NCBI GenBank assembly: GCA_023664775.1
Contig: JAMPEW010000017.1
Span: forward strand, 1 to 57,383
Reading direction: 5' to 3'
Origin: Clostridium sp.
GTDB lineage: Bacteria > Bacillota > Clostridia > Lachnospirales > Lachnospiraceae
Length of the DNA: 57,383 nucleotides
The notes under the pieces are model-generated. The model did not search any database. It worked only from the letters and a program-made list of their open reading frames with translations, and was not told the DNA's origin. Shown here piece after piece: positions 1 through 6,979 of this stretch. The first letter of the stretch is position 1, and every line of letters starts with the position of its first letter. Made by a program: the position numbers and the translations under genes.

Positions 1-2
1 AG

Positions 3-494
3 GAACAGCTTTCCGACTATGAAATTACGCAGTCGGTAGAACAGCTTGCACGTCCTCTGTTTGCCATGACAGAGGAGGAAAAGAATGAGAAAACCTTAGA
101 CCGTTTCGGAGGCATGGTTTTAAGCGGCATATCCCTCTCAAGCAAGCTTCAGTCCTTGGGCTGGTACAAGGGACAGGCTGAGGATGCGGGATATTATTAC
201 TATTTTTACAGGGAAGATGTAGAAGCAGGCATTAAGGCAGTGCTGCATTTTTCAGGGGCATACGTTGCTGATGGCTACATGGCGTCTGAGGATGAGGAAG
301 TAACGGTTTACGACTTGGAATTTTTCAGAAGGGACGATAAAAATATTGTCATCTACAGCGGAAACAGTAAGGAACGAAAGGGACTTGCCATGAAGGAGCT
401 TTCTCCAAAATATTTTAGCGAGATTGTGTATCAGCTGACGAAGGTGACTGCCGCAAGTGAGGAAAGAAATAGCAATTGGAAGTCTGAGCGATAG
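3..494 (+). CDS. C-terminal part of an unidentified protein (DUF4132-like?)
   Basis: The reading frame is open from the first bases of the window to the TAG at 492-494, so this is the 3' end of a longer gene. The ATG at 66 lies inside the frame and has no ribosome binding site, so it is not taken as the start. The visible 163 residues carry a GWYKGQAEDAGYYYYF segment and a mixed alpha/beta pattern. That pattern reminds me of the C-terminal region of DUF4132 (WGR/MolR-associated) proteins, but the resemblance is from memory and weak. No catalytic motif is visible. A strong terminator follows directly, so this is the last gene of its transcript. Confidence 0.55.
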   Translation, partial: EQLSDYEITQSVEQLARPLFAMTEEEKNEKTLDRFGGMVLSGISLSSKLQSLGWYKGQAEDAGYYYYFYREDVEAGIKAVLHFSGAYVADGYMASEDEEVTVYDLEFFRRDDKNIVIYSGNSKERKGLAMKELSPKYFSEIVYQLTKVTAASEERNSNWKSER

Positions 495-500
495 TAAAAT

Positions 501-541
501 AATGGGGCTGCCTTAAATCCTAACTGTGGCAGCCCCATTTA
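501..541 (+). terminator. Intrinsic terminator after the first gene
   Basis: AATGGGGCTGCC (501-512) pairs with GGCAGCCCCATT (528-539), a 12 bp perfect stem with a 15 nt loop, followed by a short T/A-rich stretch. The GGGGCTG core is shared with the larger repeats at 9898, 14524 and 24766. The rest of the gap to 727 is A+T rich; a TATAAT at about 605 could be a -10 box, but I see no matching -35. Confidence 0.8.
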
Positions 542-726
542 TAAATCATAAAATAGTTCACAATTTAAACATTCTTTTTTCGCATTTTGGATAAATTTTA
601 CTCCTATAATATACAGATATAGAGATGAGCAAAACTACATGAATGGTATGTTTTATGTATGCTGAAATTAAATCGCACTGTGTTATATCACAATATTAAT
701 TATATTTGTACGAGGGAGTGTTACAT

Positions 727-1560
727 ATGAATTATCAAAATTTTTTCAAACGCTATGAAATTAAATATCTGATTACAAAAAGACAGAAGGAAGAAATTGT
801 AAGTGCCATGGAGTCCTATATGAAGCTTGATGATTATGGAAGGACAACCATAAGAAACCTCTATATGGATACGGACAGCTTCCTGCTGGTAAGACGGTCC
901 ATAGAAAAGCCCTGCTATAAGGAAAAGCTGAGGATAAGAAGCTATAAAAGACCTGAAAATGAGGATGATGTTTTTGTCGAGCTGAAGAAAAAATTTGACA
1001 GTGTTGTATATAAACGGCGTATCGAAATGAAAAAGCTTCAGGTGGACAGATGGATTGATGAGGGAAATAGCATACTTGAGCAGATGCTTAGCTGCGGGAC
1101 TGGATGCTATGAACAAAAAACAAGGGATATTGATGCCGTAAGCACGCAGATTTGTAAGGAAATAGATTATTTTGCAGGACATTATGGAACGCTTCATCCT
1201 GTAGTGTTTTTATCCTATGACAGAGAGGCTTATTATGCGCTGGACGGCAGCGATTTCAGGGTTACGTTTGATGAGAATATTTTAGCAAGAGATGATGTGA
1301 CAAGCTTAGACGGCGATATAGGTGGAATGAAGCTTTTAGATGAGGGCTATGTTCTTATGGAGCTTAAAACAGGAGGTGCCATTCCGCTATGGATGACAAG
1401 GCTTCTCACAAATGAAAAAATTTATCCGACCTCGTTTTCAAAATACGGAACCTATTACCAAAAAACCATGTGTAAAAATGAGATGGTCAGCTTTGCCAAA
1501 GCGGCAGTAGGCAGCTTAAAGGGAGCAATGATTAACGGAGGTATAAAAAAATATGCGTAA
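727..1560 (+). CDS. VTC-domain polyphosphate polymerase-like protein
   Basis: 277 residues; the ATG at 727 follows GAGGGAGTG (712-720) and is preferred to the upstream TTG at 706. The protein shows the features of bacterial VTC-domain proteins: KYLITKRQ near the N-terminus, RNLYMDT, the basic KEKLRIRSYKR segment, FVELKKKF, RVTFDENI and LMELKTGG near the C-terminus, all strands of a tunnel-shaped triphosphate-tunnel fold. In yeast the VTC4 domain makes polyphosphate from ATP. The bacterial relatives are annotated as polyphosphate polymerase domain proteins, and their product is less certain. It overlaps the DUF4956 gene by 8 nt, so the two are translationally coupled; this pairing recurs in Firmicutes. 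Confidence 0.88.
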   Translation: MNYQNFFKRYEIKYLITKRQKEEIVSAMESYMKLDDYGRTTIRNLYMDTDSFLLVRRSIEKPCYKEKLRIRSYKRPENEDDVFVELKKKFDSVVYKRRIEMKKLQVDRWIDEGNSILEQMLSCGTGCYEQKTRDIDAVSTQICKEIDYFAGHYGTLHPVVFLSYDREAYYALDGSDFRVTFDENILARDDVTSLDGDIGGMKLLDEGYVLMELKTGGAIPLWMTRLLTNEKIYPTSFSKYGTYYQKTMCKNEMVSFAKAAVGSLKGAMINGGIKKYA

Positions 1561-2248
1561 TATTTTTGAGAGCATTTTTGATGCATATGTAACGACAAAC
1601 ACAATTGAGGTAAAGGACTTTCTGATATGTCTTTTTGCTTCGCTTCTCATGGGACTTGTTCTTGCCCTTATGTATATGTACAAAAAAACGTATACGAAAA
1701 GCTTTATTTTTACGCTGGCGCTGCTGCCTGCGGTTGTGTGCGTTGTCATTATGATGGTAAATGGAAATGTGGGTGCAGGCGTTGCAGTAGCAGGAGCCTT
1801 CAGCCTTGTACGCTTTCGTTCTGCACCGGGTACGGCAGAGGAGATAGGGATGCTGTTTCTCGCCATGGGTGCAGGGCTTATGCTCGGCATGGGATATATA
1901 GGGTATGCAGTTTTATTCACCCTTGTCGTAGGCTTGGTAAGTATGATTTACAGTGCCTTAGACTTTGGCGCAGGAAAGAGAATGCAGAAAAAGAAAACGC
2001 TGCGAATTACAATTCCTGAGGACCTGGATTATACGGATGTATTTTCTGACGTGCTTTCCGACTTTACATCAGAGTGGGAGCTTGTAAATGTCAAGACGAC
2101 AAATATGGGAAGCCTTTTTAAGCTTACATATAACCTGACGTTAAAGGATATTGGACAGGAAAAGGAGATGATAGACCTTTTAAGATGCAGGAATGGTAAT
2201 CTTGAGGTTGCAATGTCGAGGCAGGAAAGCTTGATTGTGGAGATGTAG
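1553..2248 (+). CDS. DUF4956 family membrane protein
   Basis: 231 residues. About four hydrophobic segments lie in the first 140 residues (roughly 18-42, 48-68, 72-90 and 100-140), followed by a soluble C-terminal domain of about 85 residues. The central GAFSLVRFRSAPGTAEEI motif is the family hallmark of DUF4956. It starts 8 nt before the end of the VTC gene, so the pair is one operon. The likely role is a membrane partner of the VTC-domain enzyme, for example in moving or using its product; that is inference from pairing only. A small hairpin (GGTGT...ACACC, about 2259-2277) follows and may weakly terminate. Confidence 0.88.
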   Translation: MRNIFESIFDAYVTTNTIEVKDFLICLFASLLMGLVLALMYMYKKTYTKSFIFTLALLPAVVCVVIMMVNGNVGAGVAVAGAFSLVRFRSAPGTAEEIGMLFLAMGAGLMLGMGYIGYAVLFTLVVGLVSMIYSALDFGAGKRMQKKKTLRITIPEDLDYTDVFSDVLSDFTSEWELVNVKTTNMGSLFKLTYNLTLKDIGQEKEMIDLLRCRNGNLEVAMSRQESLIVEM

Positions 2249-2393
2249 ATTATTTTAGTGTGGTGTTAGTCCATGACACCTAAGTATCGAGGTTTTCAGA
2301 CGATTTTTATATTATGATATAAATATCATTAGTATAACAGTATCAAAAGGAAACCGTTAAGTAGTAGGCTGACGTTTAGATTGGAGGGATATT

Positions 2394-4262
2394 ATGAAAA
2401 AGATGAAATACATTATTTATCTATGTTTTCTTATGGCATCCTTGGTTGCCTGTGCCGATAAGGACAAAGGCGCATCGGAAAATAATGATAACCAAAATGT
2501 TCAGGAAGCTATGGGTAACAATGGCAGGGTGGACGATAAATTTAATCATAATCAAAATATGGAAAGCACTGCGACGCTGCTTGACACATCCGATATGTTT
2601 ACGGACAGGGACTTAAATCCTGCCTATGACAAGGCGGAGGAGATTGTTTTGTCTGACAATGGCAGCACAAGCACGTCAAATAACGTATCTGTGGAGGGAA
2701 ACACAATCACAATCAATAAGGAGGGAGTTTATCATATTACGGGTTCCCTGTCTGACGGAATGATAATCGTTGACAGTGATAAAACTGAAAAAATCCAGCT
2801 TGTATTGGATGGAGTAACGATACACAGTGACACCTCAGCCGCAATATATGTCCGTCAGGCAGACAAGGTATTTGTAACGCTTGCCGAAGGAAGCGTGAAT
2901 GAGCTTAGCAGCGGAGATAGCTATGTGGCGATAGATGACAACAGCATAGATGCAGTTATCTTTTCAAAGGATGACCTTACCCTGAACGGAAACGGAGCAT
3001 TAACCATAACCTCGCCTGCCGGACATGGAATTGTATCAAAGGATGACCTTGCCATAACAGGCGGTGACTATCATATAACGGCAAAACAGCATGGGCTTGC
3101 CGCAAATGACAGCGTCAGGATTGCTGATGGGACATATGAGATAGATGCCAAGGAGGACGGAATACATGCGGATGATTCCGATGATGCTGCTACGGGCTTT
3201 GTATATATTGAGAATGGGAGCCTCACCATAAATGCAGGCGATGACGGAATACACGGCACTATAAATATTAAGGTGGCAGGTGGAACCATTGATATACCGA
3301 CATGTAATGAGGGCATTGAGGCAAGAGTTGTAGAAATTGCAGGAGGAAGCATAAATATTGTCTCAAGTGACGATGGATTAAATGCTGCCAGTGGATCCTC
3401 TGATAGCACATCTGCCGGTGGTGGATTTTTTGACGCTGACAGTGGTGCTGCAATCATTATATCAGGTGGAACTGTAAGCGTAGATGCGGAGGGCGACGGC
3501 ATAGACAGTAACGGAAGCCTTGAAATATCAGGAGGTACAGTTTATGTGGCAGGTCCGGTAAGCGATGGGGACAGTGCCTTGGACTACGGAACAACGGCAA
3601 AGGTAACAGGTGGAATAATTGTAATGTATGGTTCTTCTGGAATGGCAGTAAATTTCAGTGAGGCTGAGCAGGGCACCATAATGTCGGTGGTAGATGCACA
3701 GCAGGCAGGAACGGACATATGTATCAAAGATGCAGTAGGAACGGAAATTGTTTCGCTCACAACAAAGAAAAAATACAGCTCGGTTATAATAAGCACACCT
3801 GACATAAAGGAGGGAGAGACATATACACTTACCGCAGGAGCTTACAGCGAAACTATAACAATGGACAGCCTGCTGGTAGGCGGGACAGGCATGGGAGGCG
3901 GTATGATGCCGGGACACGGAGGAAAGTTTGACGGTAATATGCCGAACCAAGGGCAGCCAAATGGAGATATGCCGCAGATGCCTGACGGAGAAACACCACA
4001 GATGCCGAATGGAGAAGCTCCAAATATGCAAAATCAGGGGCAGCCAAATGGAGAAGCACCACAGATGCCTGACGGAGAAGCCCCAAATATGCAAAATCAG
4101 GGACAGCCAGGTGGAGATATGCCTCAAATGCCTGACGGAGAAGCACCACAGATGCCGAATGGAGAAGCCCCAAATATGCAAAATCAGGGGCAGCCAAATG
4201 GAGAGCCACCGCAAATGCCTGATAATGGGCAATCTGATAGTGGAGATTTGAGAAGTTTTTAA
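2394..4262 (+). CDS. Cthe_2159-like carbohydrate-binding lipoprotein
   Basis: 622 residues with a lipoprotein signal (LMASLVAC, Cys20), so it is predicted to be anchored to the outer face of the membrane. Residues about 60-500 form repeated short strands ending in DG, DS or DD (SKDDLTLNGNG, AKEDGIHADDSDD, NAGDDGIHGTI), the pattern of the Cthe_2159-like carbohydrate-binding beta-helix family (PF14262), whose founding member binds acidic plant polysaccharide with calcium. The last ~100 residues are a Pro/Gln/Asn/Met-rich tandem repeat. It starts 145 nt after the DUF4956 gene. VTC, DUF4956 and this family commonly cluster, so a shared envelope role is likely. The start ATG has GGAGG 8 nt upstream. 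Confidence 0.85.
   Translation: MKKMKYIIYLCFLMASLVACADKDKGASENNDNQNVQEAMGNNGRVDDKFNHNQNMESTATLLDTSDMFTDRDLNPAYDKAEEIVLSDNGSTSTSNNVSVEGNTITINKEGVYHITGSLSDGMIIVDSDKTEKIQLVLDGVTIHSDTSAAIYVRQADKVFVTLAEGSVNELSSGDSYVAIDDNSIDAVIFSKDDLTLNGNGALTITSPAGHGIVSKDDLAITGGDYHITAKQHGLAANDSVRIADGTYEIDAKEDGIHADDSDDAATGFVYIENGSLTINAGDDGIHGTINIKVAGGTIDIPTCNEGIEARVVEIAGGSINIVSSDDGLNAASGSSDSTSAGGGFFDADSGAAIIISGGTVSVDAEGDGIDSNGSLEISGGTVYVAGPVSDGDSALDYGTTAKVTGGIIVMYGSSGMAVNFSEAEQGTIMSVVDAQQAGTDICIKDAVGTEIVSLTTKKKYSSVIISTPDIKEGETYTLTAGAYSETITMDSLLVGGTGMGGGMMPGHGGKFDGNMPNQGQPNGDMPQMPDGETPQMPNGEAPNMQNQGQPNGEAPQMPDGEAPNMQNQGQPGGDMPQMPDGEAPQMPNGEAPNMQNQGQPNGEPPQMPDNGQSDSGDLRSF
3936..4228 (+). repeat. In-frame tandem repeat coding for MPxGEAP/NMQNQGQP units
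   Basis: Reiterated units encode PQMPDGEAP, PQMPNGEAP and NMQNQGQPNG in alternating order. The DNA is strongly repeated (CAGATGCCTGACGGAGAA and CAAAATCAGGGGCAGCCA recur), so copy number is likely to vary by slippage or recombination. The product is a disordered, Pro-rich C-terminal tail without a cell-wall sorting signal. Confidence 0.85.
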
Positions 4263-4329
4263 AATAGCGTAATCCCCCAAAATTCCACTGTCAGCGTACC
4301 TGACTTACCATATTTATGATATTATTATA

Positions 4330-4358
4330 TTGGAAATTTATGTTTATTGTAGTATTAT
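4330..4358 (+). promoter_or_regulatory. SigA-type promoter for the XRE-like/kinase pair
   Basis: TTGGAA (4330-4335), a 17 nt spacer and TATTAT (4353-4358) lie 24 nt before the ATG at 4382. It fits the gap after the lipoprotein gene, where no strong terminator is visible. Confidence 0.6.
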
Positions 4359-4381
4359 AAAATGGAAAGAGTAGGTACGAA

Positions 4382-4837
4382 ATGAATAAAGATGAAAATT
4401 CCGAAAAAAAGGATCGGCTATGGAGCACCAATGAGCTTATGGAGCAAATAAAAAAATCACCTGTATATTTTAGCAGGAAGATTGCTGATGGTGATTTTTT
4501 AAAGGGCATAACCTTATCCGACTACCTTTGGCAGTTAATGGAAAAACGAAACATGACTATGGTGGAAATCGTTTTAAACTCCCTGCTTTCTAAAAGCTAT
4601 GTTTATCAGGTCTTTAATGGTGAACGTATGCCGGGGAGGGATGTATTGCTCAGGATAGGAATTTCCATGTCCTGTTCCGTAGACGAGCTTCAGCAGCTTC
4701 TGAATTTGGGGCAGCTTGGAAAGCTATACCCAAAGGTAAAACGTGATGCGGCGATTTTATGCTGTGTTTGTCAGGAATTTTCTTTGGAGGAAACCAATGA
4801 GTTTCTTGAAAGCATAGGGGAACGGACGCTGTTATGA
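4382..4837 (+). CDS. XRE-like helix-turn-helix protein paired with a kinase
   Basis: 151 residues. The central part (about 42-100: TLSDYLWQLMEKRNMTMVEI, then SKSYVYQVFNGERMPGRDVLL) matches a helix-turn-helix of the Cro/C1 type, including a recognition-helix-like SYVYQVFNGER segment. The N-terminal ~40 residues are charged; the C-terminal ~45 (YPKVKRDAAILCCVCQEFSLEETNEFL) are helical and belong to no domain I recognise. The stop codon overlaps the start of the kinase gene (ATGA), so the two are translated together. A natural reading is that the kinase acts on, or is tuned by, this DNA-binding protein, but nothing in the sequence proves it. Confidence 0.75.
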   Translation: MNKDENSEKKDRLWSTNELMEQIKKSPVYFSRKIADGDFLKGITLSDYLWQLMEKRNMTMVEIVLNSLLSKSYVYQVFNGERMPGRDVLLRIGISMSCSVDELQQLLNLGQLGKLYPKVKRDAAILCCVCQEFSLEETNEFLESIGERTLL

Positions 4838-6744
4838 CAAAAAAAGCAGAGAAAAATAAAATAGACGAGGCAAAGCGTATGATGGAGAAATTGTATCAGA
4901 CCGATGAGCTTCCTGAAAAATTACGGCAGGACTATAAAATGATGTCCTGCCTTCGTTTTGGCGAGTCAAGACAGGTTTATCTGCTGGAACAAAAAGACAC
5001 GAAGCATAAATTGATATTAAAATGTGAGAGTGGAAAAAATGCAGACATACTGAAAGGCGAATATAAAACCCTAAAGGATATAAATGAAAGCTTTGCACCT
5101 AAGGTATACATGTGCTTTTCAGAGGAAAACAGGACATATTTACTGCGGGAATATATAGATGGAGAAACGATAGAACAGCATATTGAAAGACAAGGGACAT
5201 ATGATAAAAAAGAAGCGCTTTTGGTTATGCTTGAAATCTGTCGGATTGTTGAGAAGCTGCACAAACATTCCCCGGCAATCATACATAGGGATATTAAGCC
5301 TCAAAATGTAGTGATAACAAAGGACGGAAACTACAAATTTATTGATTGGGAAACAGCAAGGGAATACAAAACGGGCGAGGAATGGGATACGGTTTTTATG
5401 GGGACAAGAATTACGGCGGCGCCTGAGCAATTTGGCTATCAGCAGACAAGCGCGCGGACTGATATATACAGCTTAGGGATTTTATTTTTGTACCTTCTCA
5501 CAGGCAATGTAAAAAGTGAGGGGAAAGCGTGGAACAGTCTGCCCTCTGAAATCAGAAGGACAATAAAGAAATGCATTTCCTTTGCCCCTAAGGACAGATA
5601 TTCAGATATGGGCGCATTAATCAGGGAGCTTAAAGCACTGTTGAAATTTTCCTGTAGAGTTAAAACACTGTGGTTATGGGCTGTCACGATTACGGTGGTA
5701 TGTTCAGTGGTTGCTTCAGTCTGCTTCCTTCCTGTCAGGCAGCCGAAGGAAAATACGGATGCCGTTAAATTTGAAAATCCACAGCTTGAGCAGGCGGTAA
5801 GGTTGAGCCTCGGCAAATCGGAGCATGAAGAAATAAGTGCTTCAGAGCTTCAAGGTGTTACAACATTAATATTGTGTGACGACCAAGTATTTTCAAGCTG
5901 GGAGGCGCATGAGCAATACCACGGCAATTATTGGTTTGAGTTTGATGGGCGAAACAAAAGGGAAAGCACAGTAGATTTAGATGACCTTAAACATATGCCG
6001 AATATAAACACGCTTGTACTTGATAATCAGGGACTCACGGATTTGTCCTGCCTTGCGGGGCTTCCGATTGAACGGTTAAGTCTGATAAAAAACAATATTA
6101 CGGATATTGCGCCGATTGCAGATAATCCATCACTTGAGATTTTGGATATCAGCTATAATCCCTTAGAAAATATTGATGCTTTGGAGCAGGCAGACAATTT
6201 AAGGGAGGTAAATTTCAATGAAACGGCAATTCATAATATAGATGCCTTAAATAAAGAGAAAATAAACTCCCTCAATATTTGTTATACACAGCTTGAGGAT
6301 TTATCAGAGGTGACGCAGTTTAAGAATTTGGAAAAGCTTTATGTCAGTGGTGCGGACAGGTCAGAAATTGAAATGATTAATACAATGAAAAATCTCCAGC
6401 TTCTTGGACTATTTGACAGTGACATAAAGAAGCTGTCCGAGGTTTCAGGGTTAAGCAATTTATATTGTCTTGATGTAGGCTCAAGTAAGCAGCTTGAGGA
6501 TTTAAGCGGGCTGGAACATTTCCCGAAGCTTTCATATTTAGGAATTGCAGGGACAAGGGTAACAGATTTATCCATCATTTCAAAGACGGGACAATTGGAG
6601 ATGCTGGATATAGTGGGTACGCCTGTAACAGAGCTTGCACCCGCTTTAACATCTAAGAAATTAAAGGTGTTGTTTATCGATTCGGGAAAAGAGGAATATG
6701 TAAATTCATTGGAGACTGATATAGAAATTATAGTTGTTGAATAA
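4834..6744 (+). CDS. Transmembrane Ser/Thr kinase with external leucine-rich repeats
   Basis: 636 residues. Residues about 40-265 are a Hanks-type kinase domain: the ATP-anchoring lysine is probably K63 (LILKC), the catalytic loop is HRDIKPQN (H151-D153), and the metal-binding Asp lies in IDWE (D171; DWE in place of DFG). APEQ and a DIYSLG segment follow. One membrane helix spans 279-299. Residues ~325-636 outside the membrane contain about nine 22-residue leucine-rich repeats of the NLxxLDIxxTxVxDLSxL type. Instead of the PASTA repeats of PknB it therefore carries an LRR sensor. It overlaps the upstream XRE-like gene by 4 nt. The product is predicted to detect a surface ligand and phosphorylate cytoplasmic targets; the ligand is unknown. 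Confidence 0.85.
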   Translation: MTKKAEKNKIDEAKRMMEKLYQTDELPEKLRQDYKMMSCLRFGESRQVYLLEQKDTKHKLILKCESGKNADILKGEYKTLKDINESFAPKVYMCFSEENRTYLLREYIDGETIEQHIERQGTYDKKEALLVMLEICRIVEKLHKHSPAIIHRDIKPQNVVITKDGNYKFIDWETAREYKTGEEWDTVFMGTRITAAPEQFGYQQTSARTDIYSLGILFLYLLTGNVKSEGKAWNSLPSEIRRTIKKCISFAPKDRYSDMGALIRELKALLKFSCRVKTLWLWAVTITVVCSVVASVCFLPVRQPKENTDAVKFENPQLEQAVRLSLGKSEHEEISASELQGVTTLILCDDQVFSSWEAHEQYHGNYWFEFDGRNKRESTVDLDDLKHMPNINTLVLDNQGLTDLSCLAGLPIERLSLIKNNITDIAPIADNPSLEILDISYNPLENIDALEQADNLREVNFNETAIHNIDALNKEKINSLNICYTQLEDLSEVTQFKNLEKLYVSGADRSEIEMINTMKNLQLLGLFDSDIKKLSEVSGLSNLYCLDVGSSKQLEDLSGLEHFPKLSYLGIAGTRVTDLSIISKTGQLEMLDIVGTPVTELAPALTSKKLKVLFIDSGKEEYVNSLETDIEIIVVE

Positions 6745-6756
6745 AATTCCATTTCA

Positions 6757-6841
6757 GAACAAGGTGCCTTTGGAACGCTTTATGCTGCCACAACATGAAT
6801 GGCATTTTGGACTAAAGTGAAAAAGTACGCTTGCAGCGTAC
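6757..6841 (+). repeat. Copy 1 of a 61 bp dispersed element, followed by a hairpin
   Basis: Positions 6757-6819 align without gaps to the minus strand of 15537-15597 (about 45 of 61 bases equal, including TTATGCTGCCACA and AATGGCA). A separate perfect hairpin, GTACGC-TTGCA-GCGTAC (6825-6841), follows and may end the kinase transcript. The rest of the 235 nt gap is A+T rich; I see no clear promoter for the gene at 6980. Confidence 0.5.
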
Positions 6842-6979
6842 CATTAAAAAAAGTAAATATGCTATCATCCAATAATAGGCAAATTATGTCATTTATAATG
6901 CCATTTAGTAATGAGCAAAATGATACTCTTTAAAATGCGTTTTGCACATTTCTAATGCCGATTAAAAAGGAGGTAGTAT

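Noticed and set aside
1627-2019. 130-codon open frame inside the DUF4956 gene
   Set aside because: It is another frame of the real gene; the Cys-rich product has no family resemblance and no ribosome site.
3936-4228. Possible CRISPR-like tandem repeat
   Set aside because: The units follow each other without unique spacers, stay in frame and code for a Pro-rich tail.
3528-4280. Long antisense open frame (250 codons) opposite the lipoprotein tail
   Set aside because: It arises from the repetitive Pro/Gln/Met-rich coding sequence on the plus strand; it has no ribosome site and its product is a low-complexity repeat.
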